A stretch of DNA of 64,000 nt from Ruminococcus hominis (GTDB lineage: Bacteria > Bacillota > Clostridia > Lachnospirales > Lachnospiraceae): contig NZ_JACOPE010000001.1 of the NCBI RefSeq assembly GCF_014287355.1, forward strand, positions 2,046,001 through 2,110,000, given 5' to 3'. The notes under the pieces are model-generated. The model had not been told where the DNA came from. It worked only from the letters and a program-made list of their open reading frames with translations, and searched no databases. Below are positions 8,796 to 18,259 of the stretch, piece by piece. The number at the start of each line of letters is the position of its first letter. Positions within the stretch are counted from its first letter, which is position 1. The translations under genes and the position numbers were made by a program.

Positions 8796-10106
8796 TTATT
8801 TTTCCAATATTGCATCAAGCAAATCTTGTCCGCTTGATTTTACAATATTCAACTTTACTTGTAAAGTTTTCTCTACATCATCTGTCGTATAATCATCCAA
8901 AAATACATCCTCATCTATACGCAGCATATTGCATGGGATCAATAATCGTTCTCCCTGCATCTGTTCTTTCATCTGGCTCATCAAATCCTGTCCGGTAATC
9001 AGTCCGGACACCGTGATTAATTCACCAAAGAAATCATTTCTGATTGGGACAACATTTACATGAACATTCGGAAACTTGTCCTTCATCGCCTGTACAAGAC
9101 GCAACAGATACGGATAAGCCAGACGCCCCGTTGCCATAGACATCACACGTTCTTTGTCATCCCCTTCTTCTTTCTCCAGTGCTTCCATGAACTCATCATG
9201 GAGCAGTCGAAGCATTCCAACTCCATTCTCAAGCTGAAGATATCCGTCATATTGTTCTTCATCCGGAAGCTCCCGCTCTGCAAGAATATACCATTCATCA
9301 CTGGCGTGGATAAAATGAATTCCATATTCTGGATAAACCTTCTCTCTCCATTTATAAATAATATCCAACACCTGATTCGCATCTTCCTTTGTAAATGGTT
9401 CGAGTGGCTCAAGTCCATCACGGTATTTGCTAAGTCCTACCGGAACCACAGAAACACTTCTTAAAAATGGCAGGTATTTTGTCAGGTCGCGAATACTTCT
9501 CTCCAACTCTTCTCCGTCATTAAAGCCCTTACACAATACGATCTGACCATTCATCTCAATGCCTGCCTGATATAAAATATCAACCTTCTTTAAAGCATCT
9601 CCGGCAAAACGATTGTGCAGCATCCTGCATCTAAGTTCCGGGTTGGTCGTCTGAAAGGAAATATTGATTGGCTCCAGATGGTACTTCACAATTCTTTGCA
9701 TATCATGCTCGCTCATATTTGTAAGTGTCACATAATTTCCCTGCAAAAATGAGAGTCTGGAATCATCATCTTTAAAATAAAGTGTCTCTCTCATTCCCGG
9801 AGGCATCTGATCGATAAAACAGAAAATGCATTTATTATGACAGGAACGATATTCATCCATCAGTCCCTGTTCAAAATCCATTCCCAAATCTTCCAATTCT
9901 TCTTTTTCAATCTCTAATTCCCATTGTTCTCCATTTTCCTTCTCTATAAGCAGAACAACAAGCTCATCTTCCATGTAATAGCGATAATCAAAAATGTCTT
10001 CGATTTCATTTCCATTCATCGTCAACAATCTATCCCCTGGTTCGATTCCCATCTCTTCAGCAATACTGCCAGGGTGCACTGTGCTGATGACATGTTTATG
10101 TTTCAT
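8796..10106 (-). CDS. DUF512 radical-SAM protein with N-terminal PDZ-like domain
   Basis: A 436-aa conserved clostridial protein. Residues 1-70 look like a PDZ domain (HPGSIAEEMGIEPGDRLLTMNG). A radical-SAM type cysteine cluster follows, C89-x3-C93-x2-C96 (CHNKCIFC), preceding FIDQMPPGMRETLYFKDDD and a TNMSEHDMQR barrel segment. A C-terminal DUF512 portion (GRLAYPYLL, then VVPIRNDFFGELITVSGLITGQDL) completes it. It is often found next to der, as here, but its reaction is not known to me. Start has a modest ribosome site. A divergent gene, prs, starts 195 bp away. Confidence 0.85.
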   Translation of the reverse strand: MKHKHVISTVHPGSIAEEMGIEPGDRLLTMNGNEIEDIFDYRYYMEDELVVLLIEKENGEQWELEIEKEELEDLGMDFEQGLMDEYRSCHNKCIFCFIDQMPPGMRETLYFKDDDSRLSFLQGNYVTLTNMSEHDMQRIVKYHLEPINISFQTTNPELRCRMLHNRFAGDALKKVDILYQAGIEMNGQIVLCKGFNDGEELERSIRDLTKYLPFLRSVSVVPVGLSKYRDGLEPLEPFTKEDANQVLDIIYKWREKVYPEYGIHFIHASDEWYILAERELPDEEQYDGYLQLENGVGMLRLLHDEFMEALEKEEGDDKERVMSMATGRLAYPYLLRLVQAMKDKFPNVHVNVVPIRNDFFGELITVSGLITGQDLMSQMKEQMQGERLLIPCNMLRIDEDVFLDDYTTDDVEKTLQVKLNIVKSSGQDLLDAILEK

Positions 10107-10200
10107 ATAATTAAACCTCTTTCATATCGACATAATTTCCGCAATATACCATGTTATTTTAACATAATCCGCAAATTTAGTAAAGATAAGGTTGAGTCAC

Positions 10201-10229
10201 TTGAATTTCTATATAAAAAATGATATAAC
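10201..10229 (+). promoter_or_regulatory. prs promoter, with a palindrome in the 5' untranslated region
   Basis: TTGAAT (10201-10206) and TATAAC (10224-10229) are 17 bp apart. Beginning 13 nt downstream, GTGTATGA (10242-10249) and TCATACAC (10258-10265) form an 8-bp perfect inverted repeat with an 8-nt centre. This is placed like a repressor operator or a leader hairpin. Confidence 0.6.
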
Positions 10230-10300
10230 GATATTGTATCTGTGTATGATGACGTATTCATACACCGCACAATCACGAAAATAATACTTAGGAGAAAATC

Positions 10301-11479
10301 ATGTCAAACAATATTGAAGCATTGGAAAAAACACTTCCTGCTGCACCGATGAAACTGGTTGCAATGGAAAGCTGTAAGGACCTTGGTCAGAAGGTCAATG
10401 ACTATCTTGTATCTTTTCGAAAGGACACCATTAACGAGATCACAAACTCTCCACTCTATGCAAATTACAAATCAAACAGCTATCTTGTAGATTGTAGTTG
10501 TCCACGTTTCGGAAGCGGAGAAGCGAAAGGTATATTAAAAGAAACCATCCGCGGAACGGATCTGTTTATCATGACTGATGTCTGCAACTACAGCCTGACT
10601 TATTCTGTAAATGGACATCTCAATCACATGTCTCCAGATGATCACTATCAGGATCTGAAACGTATCATCTCTGCCGCAACCGGAAAGGCACATCGTATCA
10701 ACGTTATCATGCCATTCCTTTACGAAAGCCGTCAGCACAAACGTACCAAGCGAGAATCTCTGGACTGTGCACTTGCATTAGAAGAATTAACTGCAATGGG
10801 TGTTGAAAACATCATCACTTTTGATGCACATGACCCACGAGTACAGAATGCGATTCCTTTGAGCGGATTCGATAGTTTTGATCCTCCGTATCAGTTTATG
10901 AAAGCACTTTTCAAAGCAGTTCCTGATCTTATTGTCGACAAAGAACATCTGATGATCATCAGCCCGGATGAAGGTGCTATGCATCGTGCTGTATACTTTT
11001 CAAATGTCCTTGGCGTAGATATGGGTATGTTCTATAAACGTCGTGACTACTCTACTATTGTAAATGGCAAGAATCCAATCGTTGCCCACGAATTTTTGGG
11101 AGACGATGTGACAGGAAAAGATGTCATCATCGTAGACGATATGATTTCTTCCGGAGAAAGTATGCTTGATGTTGCAAAGAAATTAAAAGAACGTGGTGCC
11201 GGACGTGTATTTGTATGTACAACATTTGGTCTGTTCACAGAAGGATTTGATAAATTTGATGATTATTATGAAAAAGGATATATCACCAAAGTAATCACAA
11301 CCAACTTAACTTATCTGCCTTCTATTGTAAACGAAAAGCCATATTTCGTAACTGCAGATATGAGTAAATTCCTGGCATTGATCATTGATTCATTGAATCA
11401 TGATGTTACAATCGGCAACGTACTGAATCCAACAGACAAAATCCATACTTTATTAGAAAAACACAATATCAAACGATAA
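10301..11479 (+). CDS. prs: Ribose-phosphate pyrophosphokinase (PRPP synthetase), long clostridial form
   Basis: Makes phosphoribosyl pyrophosphate from ribose 5-phosphate and ATP, feeding purine, pyrimidine, histidine and tryptophan synthesis. The 392-aa protein is about 75 aa longer than the classical enzyme. Family marks are SRQHKRTKRESLDCALALEELTAMG, FDAHDPRVQNAIPL, the SPDEGAMHRA loop, and the PRPP-binding loop DVIIVDDMISSGESMLDVAKKL near residue 275. Extra length is at the N terminus (residues 1-60) and in the central region. AGGAG is 7 nt before ATG. It has its own promoter and terminator. Confidence 0.92.
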   Translation: MSNNIEALEKTLPAAPMKLVAMESCKDLGQKVNDYLVSFRKDTINEITNSPLYANYKSNSYLVDCSCPRFGSGEAKGILKETIRGTDLFIMTDVCNYSLTYSVNGHLNHMSPDDHYQDLKRIISAATGKAHRINVIMPFLYESRQHKRTKRESLDCALALEELTAMGVENIITFDAHDPRVQNAIPLSGFDSFDPPYQFMKALFKAVPDLIVDKEHLMIISPDEGAMHRAVYFSNVLGVDMGMFYKRRDYSTIVNGKNPIVAHEFLGDDVTGKDVIIVDDMISSGESMLDVAKKLKERGAGRVFVCTTFGLFTEGFDKFDDYYEKGYITKVITTNLTYLPSIVNEKPYFVTADMSKFLALIIDSLNHDVTIGNVLNPTDKIHTLLEKHNIKR

Positions 11480-11480
11480 A

Positions 11481-11526
11481 AGCAAAAAAAGAAAAGGTTT
11501 CCGGACCTTTTCTTTTTTTGCTTTTT
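11481..11526 (+). terminator. Bidirectional terminator between prs and ilvA
   Basis: AGCAAAAAAAGAAAAGGT and its complement flank a 5-nt loop (TTCCG) and run into T-rich sequence on both strands. It lies between two convergent stop codons and can serve both genes. Confidence 0.88.
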
Positions 11527-11533
11527 ATTATCA

Positions 11534-12754
11534 CTAATACAATTTCGCACTGATTGTTTTTGGTTTCAATCCATTTTCTTCAAGTGCTGCAAGTATCTTA
11601 TGCTTATGCTCTGTTCCAAACGCTTCCATCGTAATTCTAAGCTCTACTGCCGCATTTCTATTTGTACTTACAAACTGATTGTGCTCAAGTTTGATAATAT
11701 TACCTTTTTGTTCTGCGATAACAGATGCAACTCTCTGCAACTCACCCGGCTTATCCGGAAGTAATACAGATACTGAGAAAATACGATCTCGCTGGATCAA
11801 TCCATGCTGTACTATAGATGACATTGTAATCACATCCATGTTACCGCCACTTAAGATACATACAACCTTTTTGCCTTTGCAATCAAGCTGTTTCAATGCT
11901 GCGACACTCAAAAGACCAGAATTTTCGACGATCATCTTGTGATTTTCTACGATATCCAAAAATGCACCAATTAACTCATCATCTTCTACCAGCAATACTT
12001 CATCAACATTCTCTCGTACATATGGCAGATTCTGATGTCCTACTGCTTTTACTGCTGTACCATCTGCAATTGTATTCGCACTGTCAAGTTCTACTACTTC
12101 TCCGGCTTTTAACGCTGCTGTCATACTTGCTGCTCCGGCTGGTTCTACACCAATGACTTTAATCTTTGGATTGAGCATCTTCGCAAGTGTAGATACACCT
12201 GTGATTAATCCGCCTCCACCGATCGGTGCAAGAATATAATCTACAGTAGGCAGTTCCTGAATGATCTCCATAGCAATTGTTCCCTGTCCGGTTGCAACGT
12301 CCAGATCATCAAATGGATGCACAAATGTATACCCATGTTCTTCTGCAAGTTTATATGCATACTCACATGCATCGTCATATACATCTCCGTGAAGAATTAC
12401 TTCCGCACCATAGCTCTTTGTACGATTCACCTTGATAAGTGGTGTTACTGTAGGCATAACAATCGTCGCCTTACATCCATATGCCTTTGCTGCATATGCA
12501 ACTCCCTGTGCATGGTTTCCCGCAGATGCTGTAATCAGACCTTTTGCACGTTCTTCTTCTGACAATGTACTGATCTTGTAATAAGCTCCACGTAATTTGT
12601 ATGCTCCTGTATGTTGCATATTTTCTGGTTTTAAATACACCTTTGCCCCTGTCTGCTGGCTTAAATAATCACTCTTTATCAATTTTGTCGGGTTTGTAAC
12701 TCGTGTAACTATTTCACTTGCTTCCTCGAACTTCTCTAATGTTAATTCATTCAT
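11534..12754 (-). CDS. ilvA: Threonine ammonia-lyase (threonine deaminase) with ACT domain
   Basis: Converts threonine to 2-oxobutanoate and ammonia, the entry to isoleucine synthesis or, in anaerobes, to propionate/energy metabolism. It is a PLP enzyme with the lysine K53 in GAYKLRGA, the SAGNHAQGVAYAAK loop and the GGGGLITG phosphate-binding loop. A single C-terminal ACT-like domain (from about residue 328, FSVSVLLPDKPGELQRVASVIAE) resembles the TdcB/IlvA hybrid form of Firmicutes. Of two nearby starts, the ATG at 12754 is 6 nt after AAGGTG and is preferred to the GTG at 12763. Confidence 0.92.
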   Translation of the reverse strand: MNELTLEKFEEASEIVTRVTNPTKLIKSDYLSQQTGAKVYLKPENMQHTGAYKLRGAYYKISTLSEEERAKGLITASAGNHAQGVAYAAKAYGCKATIVMPTVTPLIKVNRTKSYGAEVILHGDVYDDACEYAYKLAEEHGYTFVHPFDDLDVATGQGTIAMEIIQELPTVDYILAPIGGGGLITGVSTLAKMLNPKIKVIGVEPAGAASMTAALKAGEVVELDSANTIADGTAVKAVGHQNLPYVRENVDEVLLVEDDELIGAFLDIVENHKMIVENSGLLSVAALKQLDCKGKKVVCILSGGNMDVITMSSIVQHGLIQRDRIFSVSVLLPDKPGELQRVASVIAEQKGNIIKLEHNQFVSTNRNAAVELRITMEAFGTEHKHKILAALEENGLKPKTISAKLY

Positions 12755-12820
12755 CCTGCTCACCTTTTTTCTTTGTGTTTTGACTTCTATTTCAGCTTTT
12801 TCTAAAAAACTTTATCCGTT

Positions 12821-12860
12821 TCTTATGTTATATCATAAGAACTCTCGAGTTCGATGTCAA
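12821..12860 (-). promoter_or_regulatory. ilvA promoter with two palindromes
   Basis: Minus-strand TTGACA (12855-12860) and TATGAT (12832-12837) are 17 bp apart. A perfect palindrome GAACTCTCGAGTTC (12839-12852) fills the spacer. A second inverted repeat, TCTTATG/CATAAGA with a 6-nt centre (12821-12840), covers the -10 box. Both are placed to block RNA polymerase, so regulation by a dimeric repressor is likely. Confidence 0.68.
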
Positions 12861-12904
12861 TTATTTTTTATATAATATGCAAAAAAATGTATGTTTATTC
12901 GTTG

Positions 12905-13861
12905 TTACTCTTCATCTTCTGTATATTCTTTTTTGTCATTTGTATAAAATAATGCATTTACAAATTCATCTGCATTAAATTTCTGCAAATCATCAATCGA
13001 CTCTCCGACACCGATATATTTCACCGGAATACCAAGCTCTGACTGGATTGCAACTGCTATTCCGCCTTTTGCTGTTCCGTCCATCTTCGTTAATACAACA
13101 CCTGTAATATCTGTAACTTCATTAAACTCTTTTGCCTGAGCTAATGCATTCTGCCCTGTTGTAGCATCCAGAACAACCAATGTCTCACGATACGCATCCG
13201 GGTATTCTCTATCTATCACACGATTGATTTTTTTCAATTCTTCCATCAGATTCTTTTTGTTATGAAGACGTCCTGCTGTATCACAGAGCAAAATATCTGC
13301 TTTTCTTGCTTTTGCCGCTGCTACTGCATCATAGACAACTGCTGCCGGATCAGACCCTTCCTGTCCACCAATCATCTCTACCTGTGCACGATTTGCCCAT
13401 TCCTTAAGCTGTTCTCCTGCTGCAGCACGGAATGTATCTGCCGCACCAAGGATTACTTTCTTCCCTTGTGCATGGAATTTTCCTGCCAGCTTTCCAATCG
13501 TCGTAGTTTTACCTACTCCATTGACTCCGATCACAAATACTACAGACTGGCGGTTCTCAAATTCATAAGCTGTCTCGCCTACATCCATCTGTTTTTTTAT
13601 GCTATCGATCAATAATTCTCTACATTCGATAGGTTCTTTGATATGCTGTTCTTTTACCTTCTCTTTGAGCTCTTCTATAATCTCTATTGTTGTGTGCACA
13701 CCGAGGTCTCCCATGATCAATGTTTCTTCTAATTCCTCATAGAAATCATCATCAATATGAGAAAAACCATGAAAAATACTGTCCATTCCGGACACAATAT
13801 TATCTCTTGTTTTTGTCAGACCTGATACCAGTCTGCTAAAAAAACCTTTTTTCTCTCCCAT
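12905..13861 (-). CDS. ftsY: Signal recognition particle receptor FtsY
   Basis: GTPase that docks SRP-ribosome complexes at the membrane. The 318-aa product begins MGEKKGFFSRLVSGL, a basic amphipathic membrane-targeting helix. It is followed by the four-helix N domain and the G domain: GVNGVGKTTT near residue 120, DTFRAAAGEQL, CDTAGRLHNK, TKMDGTAKGG and GVGESIDDLQ. The open frame continues 12 codons upstream, but GGAGAG is placed 5-6 nt before the ATG at 13861, so this start is used. It follows smc closely in the usual rnc-smc-ftsY order. Confidence 0.95.
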   Translation of the reverse strand: MGEKKGFFSRLVSGLTKTRDNIVSGMDSIFHGFSHIDDDFYEELEETLIMGDLGVHTTIEIIEELKEKVKEQHIKEPIECRELLIDSIKKQMDVGETAYEFENRQSVVFVIGVNGVGKTTTIGKLAGKFHAQGKKVILGAADTFRAAAGEQLKEWANRAQVEMIGGQEGSDPAAVVYDAVAAAKARKADILLCDTAGRLHNKKNLMEELKKINRVIDREYPDAYRETLVVLDATTGQNALAQAKEFNEVTDITGVVLTKMDGTAKGGIAVAIQSELGIPVKYIGVGESIDDLQKFNADEFVNALFYTNDKKEYTEDEE

Positions 13862-13897
13862 TTTTCTCTCCTTTTGTAATTGCTTATCTGCCCGCAA

Positions 13898-16800
13898 TTA
13901 TGCTTTTCTTTCTTTTTCTAACTGCTCCTCTACCAAATCAACAGAAACCAATGTAGAAATACCTTTCTCCTGCATTGTAATACCATACAGACGGTCTGCC
14001 GCCGCCATGGTTCCTCGTCGATGCGTGATTACAATAAACTGTGTATGTTTTGTCAGCTTATGTAAATATTGTGCATATCGGTCTACGTTGCTATCGTCAA
14101 GTGCTGCCTCAATCTCATCCAGAAGACAGAACGGTGAAGGCTTCAAATTCTGGATCGCAAATAATAAGGAAATCGCAGTCAACGCTTTCTCTCCACCTGA
14201 TAGCTGCATCATATTCTGTAATTTCTTACCAGGTGGCTGAGCAATGATTCGGATTCCGGCTTCAAGTACATCTTCATCTTCCATAAGCTCCAATGTACCT
14301 TTTCCACCTCCAAAAAGCTGTTTAAATACACTGTCAAATTCTGTTCTGATACGTGCGAACTGTTCCTGGAACTGTTGTCTCATTGCTACATCAAGTTCCT
14401 CTATAATTTTTACAAGAGATGCCTCTGCCTCTACCAGATCATCATGCTGCGTTTTCAAAAATTCATATCGCTCTGACACACTCTTATATTCTTCAATCGC
14501 ATTGACATTTACATTTCCAAGATTTTTAATCTCATTCTTCAACCCTTGGATTGCCTGTTTCATATAAGCCAGATCTGTCATATTCTCGTCACGAAGCTCC
14601 AGCGCACGATTATATGTCAGCTCATATTCTTCCCACATATAATTAATCTGCTTATCAGAAGCCTCTTCATACGACTCTTTTCGACTGTTCAGACGGAAAC
14701 ATTCTTTGTCAAGATCTGACATGTGTTTTGACAATGCTTCTCTTTTTTCCAAAAAGCTTTTATTTTTATTGCTCAGTTCTTCTCTCTGTTTTGTTTTTTC
14801 TTCAATTTCTTTCTGAATTTCCTCAAATAAATCTTTTGACTCTTCAATCGTTCTCTGCAAATCTGAAATTTCTTCTTCTTTTGCCTGAATTTCTTCAACT
14901 GCATTTCCTTTATTCAGTTTCAACTCTTCCAGTTCCTCTTCAAACTGTTTTATCTCTTCCTGAATACGATTGATATTTTCCTGTACAAATGCTTCTTTTT
15001 GCTCCAAGCCTGCAAAATTAAGATGCACTTTTTCTGAAAGATGCTGCTGTTCACTTTCTTTTACTTTATCGGCCTCTAAAGTCTGCTGCATCATATCAAT
15101 CTTCTCATTCAACTCTTTTTCCAGATTTTCAGATGTCTCTAATTCCATCTGTATAGACTCCTCGTTGTCACGAATTTCTTCCAGTTCTTTTTCAATATCA
15201 CCTAATTCTGACTGATAACGCTGTTGTCTTTGGAATAGCTCTCTCTGATTTTCCTGCACCTGTTCCATATTCATCTTAAGTGTATTTTCAACTACAGATG
15301 CCTCCTGAACATTCTGCTTCAAAGAATCAATCTTTTCATAACATGCTGCACGCTTCTGTTTTATTCCAGCCACCGATTCTTCGATTTCCTGAATCTTGTC
15401 TTTTATCACAACAACATGTTTTTCAAATTCTTCAATCTCACGGCGTCTGCTTAAGAGATTACTTGAATTTTTGAATGCACCACCAGTCATAGAACCGCCT
15501 GGATTGATCAAATCTCCTTCCAATGTCACAAGTCGAAGCGACTGTCTGTATTTTTTCGCAATCGCAATTCCATGGTCAATATGATCTACCACAACTGTTT
15601 TTCCAAGTAGCTGATCTGCAAGAATCTGGAATTTTTTCTCAACATGAACCAGCGTATTTGCCAAGCCAATCACACCCGGTTCTCTCAAAGCTTCTTCATT
15701 TCGGATTCCATTTCCTCCATGCATACTTGTTAACGGGAGAAATGTTGCTCTTCCAAATTTATTTTTCTTTAAAAATTGAATCATCCGTTTTGCAGTTTCT
15801 TCATTATCTGTTACGATATTCTGTATACTTCCACCAAGTGCAGTCTCAACAGCGATTTCATATTCCCTATCTACTTTGACGATATCTGCTACCACACCCA
15901 GCAATCCCGGCTCATGGTCTCGATTGTTCATCACACGCTTGATGCTGTTGCCATATCCGTCATAACGCTCTGTCATATTTTTTAATGATTCTAACCTTGA
16001 AACTTCTCTGTGATAATTTGACTGCTCTGTACGTAATTCCCGCTCTACTTTTGATATTTCATTTTGATAAGCTAAAATCTGCTCTTCCTGCTCTTGCATC
16101 GCATGATTATAGCCTGCTATCTCTGCTTGAACCTTCTTTCTTTGTTCTGCATAATCCGAAAGTACTGCATTCTTCTGTGCCCCTTGACTTGCAATCTCAA
16201 GAATTACTTTATTCAAAGAAGCTCTTCTTGTTGTAATCTGGCTTTTTGTTGTTGTAAAATGCTGAATCTGTGCTTTTGTAGATGCACGATTATTCAAAAG
16301 CTCCATGATTTCCTGTTTATGCTGCTCAATCTCATCTGTCGCACGGGCAATCTTTGTCTGAATATCTGTCAATTTCTGCTGTGCATCGTTGTTTTGAACA
16401 GACTCTTGCTGTAATTCCTGACGAATCTTATGACGTTCACTCTCCAGAGCTTCCTTTTGTTCTTGTCTGGACTCAATTTCTTTGAAAATCGTATTTAAAC
16501 GATTTTCATAGTGTTCATCATTCATACGGACTGTATTGATCTGCTCCTTCAGAACATTGATCTGACCTTCAAGCTGCTGCTTCAATAAATTCGTTTCATT
16601 TAATTGTGTTTTTGACGTTTCCAATGCTGCATCAATGATATCAACCTGCTCTTCAACAGACTCGTATTCCGACTTCATTTTTTCGTAATTGCCTTCAGCC
16701 TGTTCCAGTTCTTCCTCTGCAATTTTTAACTGTCCTTCAATCTGGCTCAATTGTTCTTTAATCCGTTCTGTCTCCAGAAGGAACATATTGATATCCAATG

Positions 16801-17470
16801 TTTTCAGAGCTTCTTTTTTCTTCAAATACTCTCTCGCAGTCTGAGACTGACGTTCCAATGGTCCAATCTGCTTTTCAAGCTCGGAAAGAATATCATTAAC
16901 ACGAGTCAAATTCATTCTTTCCTCTTCCAGTTTTTTTAATGACAGATTCTTACGACGTTTAAATTTTACGATTCCGGCAGCTTCGTCAAACAGTTCTCGA
17001 CGTTCTTCCGGCTTACCGCTCAATATCTTATCAATCTGTCCCTGTCCGATAATGGAGTATCCTTCTTTACCGATACCTGTATCATAGAACATCTCATTAA
17101 TATCCTTCAATCGGCACGATGCCCCATTAATTAGATATTCACTCTCCCCAGAACGATATAATTTTCTCGTTACTGTAACTTCTTCATAATCAACCGGAAG
17201 TTTATGGTCTTCGTTATTAAGCGTAATTGCAACTGAGGCATAACTAAGCGGTTTGCGATTCTCTGTTCCTGAAAAAATTACATCCTGCATCGAACCGCCT
17301 CGAAGCTGTTTTGCTCTCTGTTCACCTAAAACCCATCTGACTGCATCTGCGACATTACTTTTTCCACTTCCGTTCGGTCCTACAATCCCCGTGATTCCTT
17401 CGTGAAAATCAAATTTTATCTTGTTCGCAAATGACTTAAACCCTTGTACTTCAATGCTTTTTAAATACAT
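13898..17470 (-). CDS. smc: Chromosome segregation protein SMC
   Basis: Condensin ATPase that organises and segregates the nucleoid. It is 1190 aa. The N-terminal Walker A is GPNGSGKSN (residues 31-39). A long coiled coil runs from about 165 to 500. The hinge near 510-660 contains GLLGVVADIVKV and GGSIQNIVTD, with GGSMTGG at its end. The return coiled coil is followed by the C-terminal head with the signature LSGGEKALTA and Walker B FCLLDEIEAALDD. Length and order are those of full-length bacterial SMC. It lies between rnc (16 bp upstream) and ftsY. Confidence 0.97.
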   Translation of the reverse strand: MYLKSIEVQGFKSFANKIKFDFHEGITGIVGPNGSGKSNVADAVRWVLGEQRAKQLRGGSMQDVIFSGTENRKPLSYASVAITLNNEDHKLPVDYEEVTVTRKLYRSGESEYLINGASCRLKDINEMFYDTGIGKEGYSIIGQGQIDKILSGKPEERRELFDEAAGIVKFKRRKNLSLKKLEEERMNLTRVNDILSELEKQIGPLERQSQTAREYLKKKEALKTLDINMFLLETERIKEQLSQIEGQLKIAEEELEQAEGNYEKMKSEYESVEEQVDIIDAALETSKTQLNETNLLKQQLEGQINVLKEQINTVRMNDEHYENRLNTIFKEIESRQEQKEALESERHKIRQELQQESVQNNDAQQKLTDIQTKIARATDEIEQHKQEIMELLNNRASTKAQIQHFTTTKSQITTRRASLNKVILEIASQGAQKNAVLSDYAEQRKKVQAEIAGYNHAMQEQEEQILAYQNEISKVERELRTEQSNYHREVSRLESLKNMTERYDGYGNSIKRVMNNRDHEPGLLGVVADIVKVDREYEIAVETALGGSIQNIVTDNEETAKRMIQFLKKNKFGRATFLPLTSMHGGNGIRNEEALREPGVIGLANTLVHVEKKFQILADQLLGKTVVVDHIDHGIAIAKKYRQSLRLVTLEGDLINPGGSMTGGAFKNSSNLLSRRREIEEFEKHVVVIKDKIQEIEESVAGIKQKRAACYEKIDSLKQNVQEASVVENTLKMNMEQVQENQRELFQRQQRYQSELGDIEKELEEIRDNEESIQMELETSENLEKELNEKIDMMQQTLEADKVKESEQQHLSEKVHLNFAGLEQKEAFVQENINRIQEEIKQFEEELEELKLNKGNAVEEIQAKEEEISDLQRTIEESKDLFEEIQKEIEEKTKQREELSNKNKSFLEKREALSKHMSDLDKECFRLNSRKESYEEASDKQINYMWEEYELTYNRALELRDENMTDLAYMKQAIQGLKNEIKNLGNVNVNAIEEYKSVSERYEFLKTQHDDLVEAEASLVKIIEELDVAMRQQFQEQFARIRTEFDSVFKQLFGGGKGTLELMEDEDVLEAGIRIIAQPPGKKLQNMMQLSGGEKALTAISLLFAIQNLKPSPFCLLDEIEAALDDSNVDRYAQYLHKLTKHTQFIVITHRRGTMAAADRLYGITMQEKGISTLVSVDLVEEQLEKERKA

Positions 17471-17485
17471 ATATCACCTGTTCCA

Positions 17486-18172
17486 TTATTTCTTTTTCAG
17501 CGCTAGAATTGCCTGATATGCGGCCTGCTGCTCCGCTGCTTTTTTTGTACGTCCTTTTCCGGTTCCATAATCCACATCGCCGATAAAAACTTCCACATAA
17601 AATGCCTTATTGTGATCCGGTCCTTCTTCTTTCAATAACTGGTACGTAATTGGCTTGTTGATATCTGCCTGTACGATTTCCTGCAAAATAGTCTTGCTAT
17701 CAAAAAAGAGCTTTTTATTCTCTAAATCAGATAAAATAAATTTGTGAATAAACTCTTTTGCATTAGCAAAACCACCGTCCAGATAAATAGCTCCAATCAA
17801 TGCTTCCATTGCATCTGAAGTAACAGATTCGCGTGTTCTGCCGCCTGTCGCTTCTTCTCCTTTTCCAAGCAGGAGATAACTTCCAAGTTCAATATCTCTT
17901 GCACAAAATGCCAGCGATGGCTCACATACCATACTTGCTCTCGTTTTTGTCAGTTTTCCTTCCGGTTCCTTTGGATTTTCCAAAAATAAAAACTCACTGG
18001 ATATCAGCTCCAAAACAGCATCTCCCAAAAATTCCAGCCTTTCATTACACTGATATTTTGGCAAATGCTTTTCATTGGTATAAGAGCTATGCATCAAAGC
18101 ATGCTTTAACAGAGAAAAATCCTGAAATTTATAACCGATTCGTTTCTCTAATTCTTTTAATTTATCTTCCAT
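17486..18172 (-). CDS. rnc: Ribonuclease III
   Basis: Cleaves double-stranded RNA, including rRNA precursors. The 228-aa protein has the catalytic signature NERLEFLGDAVLEL near residue 42 and the second acidic cluster TSDAMEALIGAIYLDGG near 115-130. A C-terminal double-stranded RNA-binding domain follows (ITYQLLKEEGPDHNKAFYVEV .. GTGKGRTKKAAEQQAAYQAI). It comes after acpP in the plsX-acpP-rnc-smc-ftsY series, separated by a hairpin. Confidence 0.97.
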   Translation of the reverse strand: MEDKLKELEKRIGYKFQDFSLLKHALMHSSYTNEKHLPKYQCNERLEFLGDAVLELISSEFLFLENPKEPEGKLTKTRASMVCEPSLAFCARDIELGSYLLLGKGEEATGGRTRESVTSDAMEALIGAIYLDGGFANAKEFIHKFILSDLENKKLFFDSKTILQEIVQADINKPITYQLLKEEGPDHNKAFYVEVFIGDVDYGTGKGRTKKAAEQQAAYQAILALKKK

Positions 18173-18215
18173 TGATTTCTCCTTATTGTAACCTCAAGGT
18201 CATTATTTATAAAGC

Positions 18216-18240
18216 AGAAAAGCCCCTTACGGGCTTTTCT
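18216..18240 (-). terminator. Hairpin between acpP and rnc
   Basis: AGAAAAGCCC (18216-18225) and GGGCTTTTCT (18231-18240) form a perfect 10-bp stem with a 5-nt loop. The following T-run is short, so this is probably a partial terminator or mRNA-stabilising hairpin that leaves acpP more abundant than rnc. Confidence 0.6.
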
Positions 18241-18259
18241 ATATCTTTGTATTGATTAC

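Noticed and set aside
12839..12852. LexA (SOS) box at ilvA
   Set aside because: The palindrome GAACTCTCGAGTTC has GAAC and GTTC separated by 6 bases; the Gram-positive LexA site needs 4. It also fits no SOS role.
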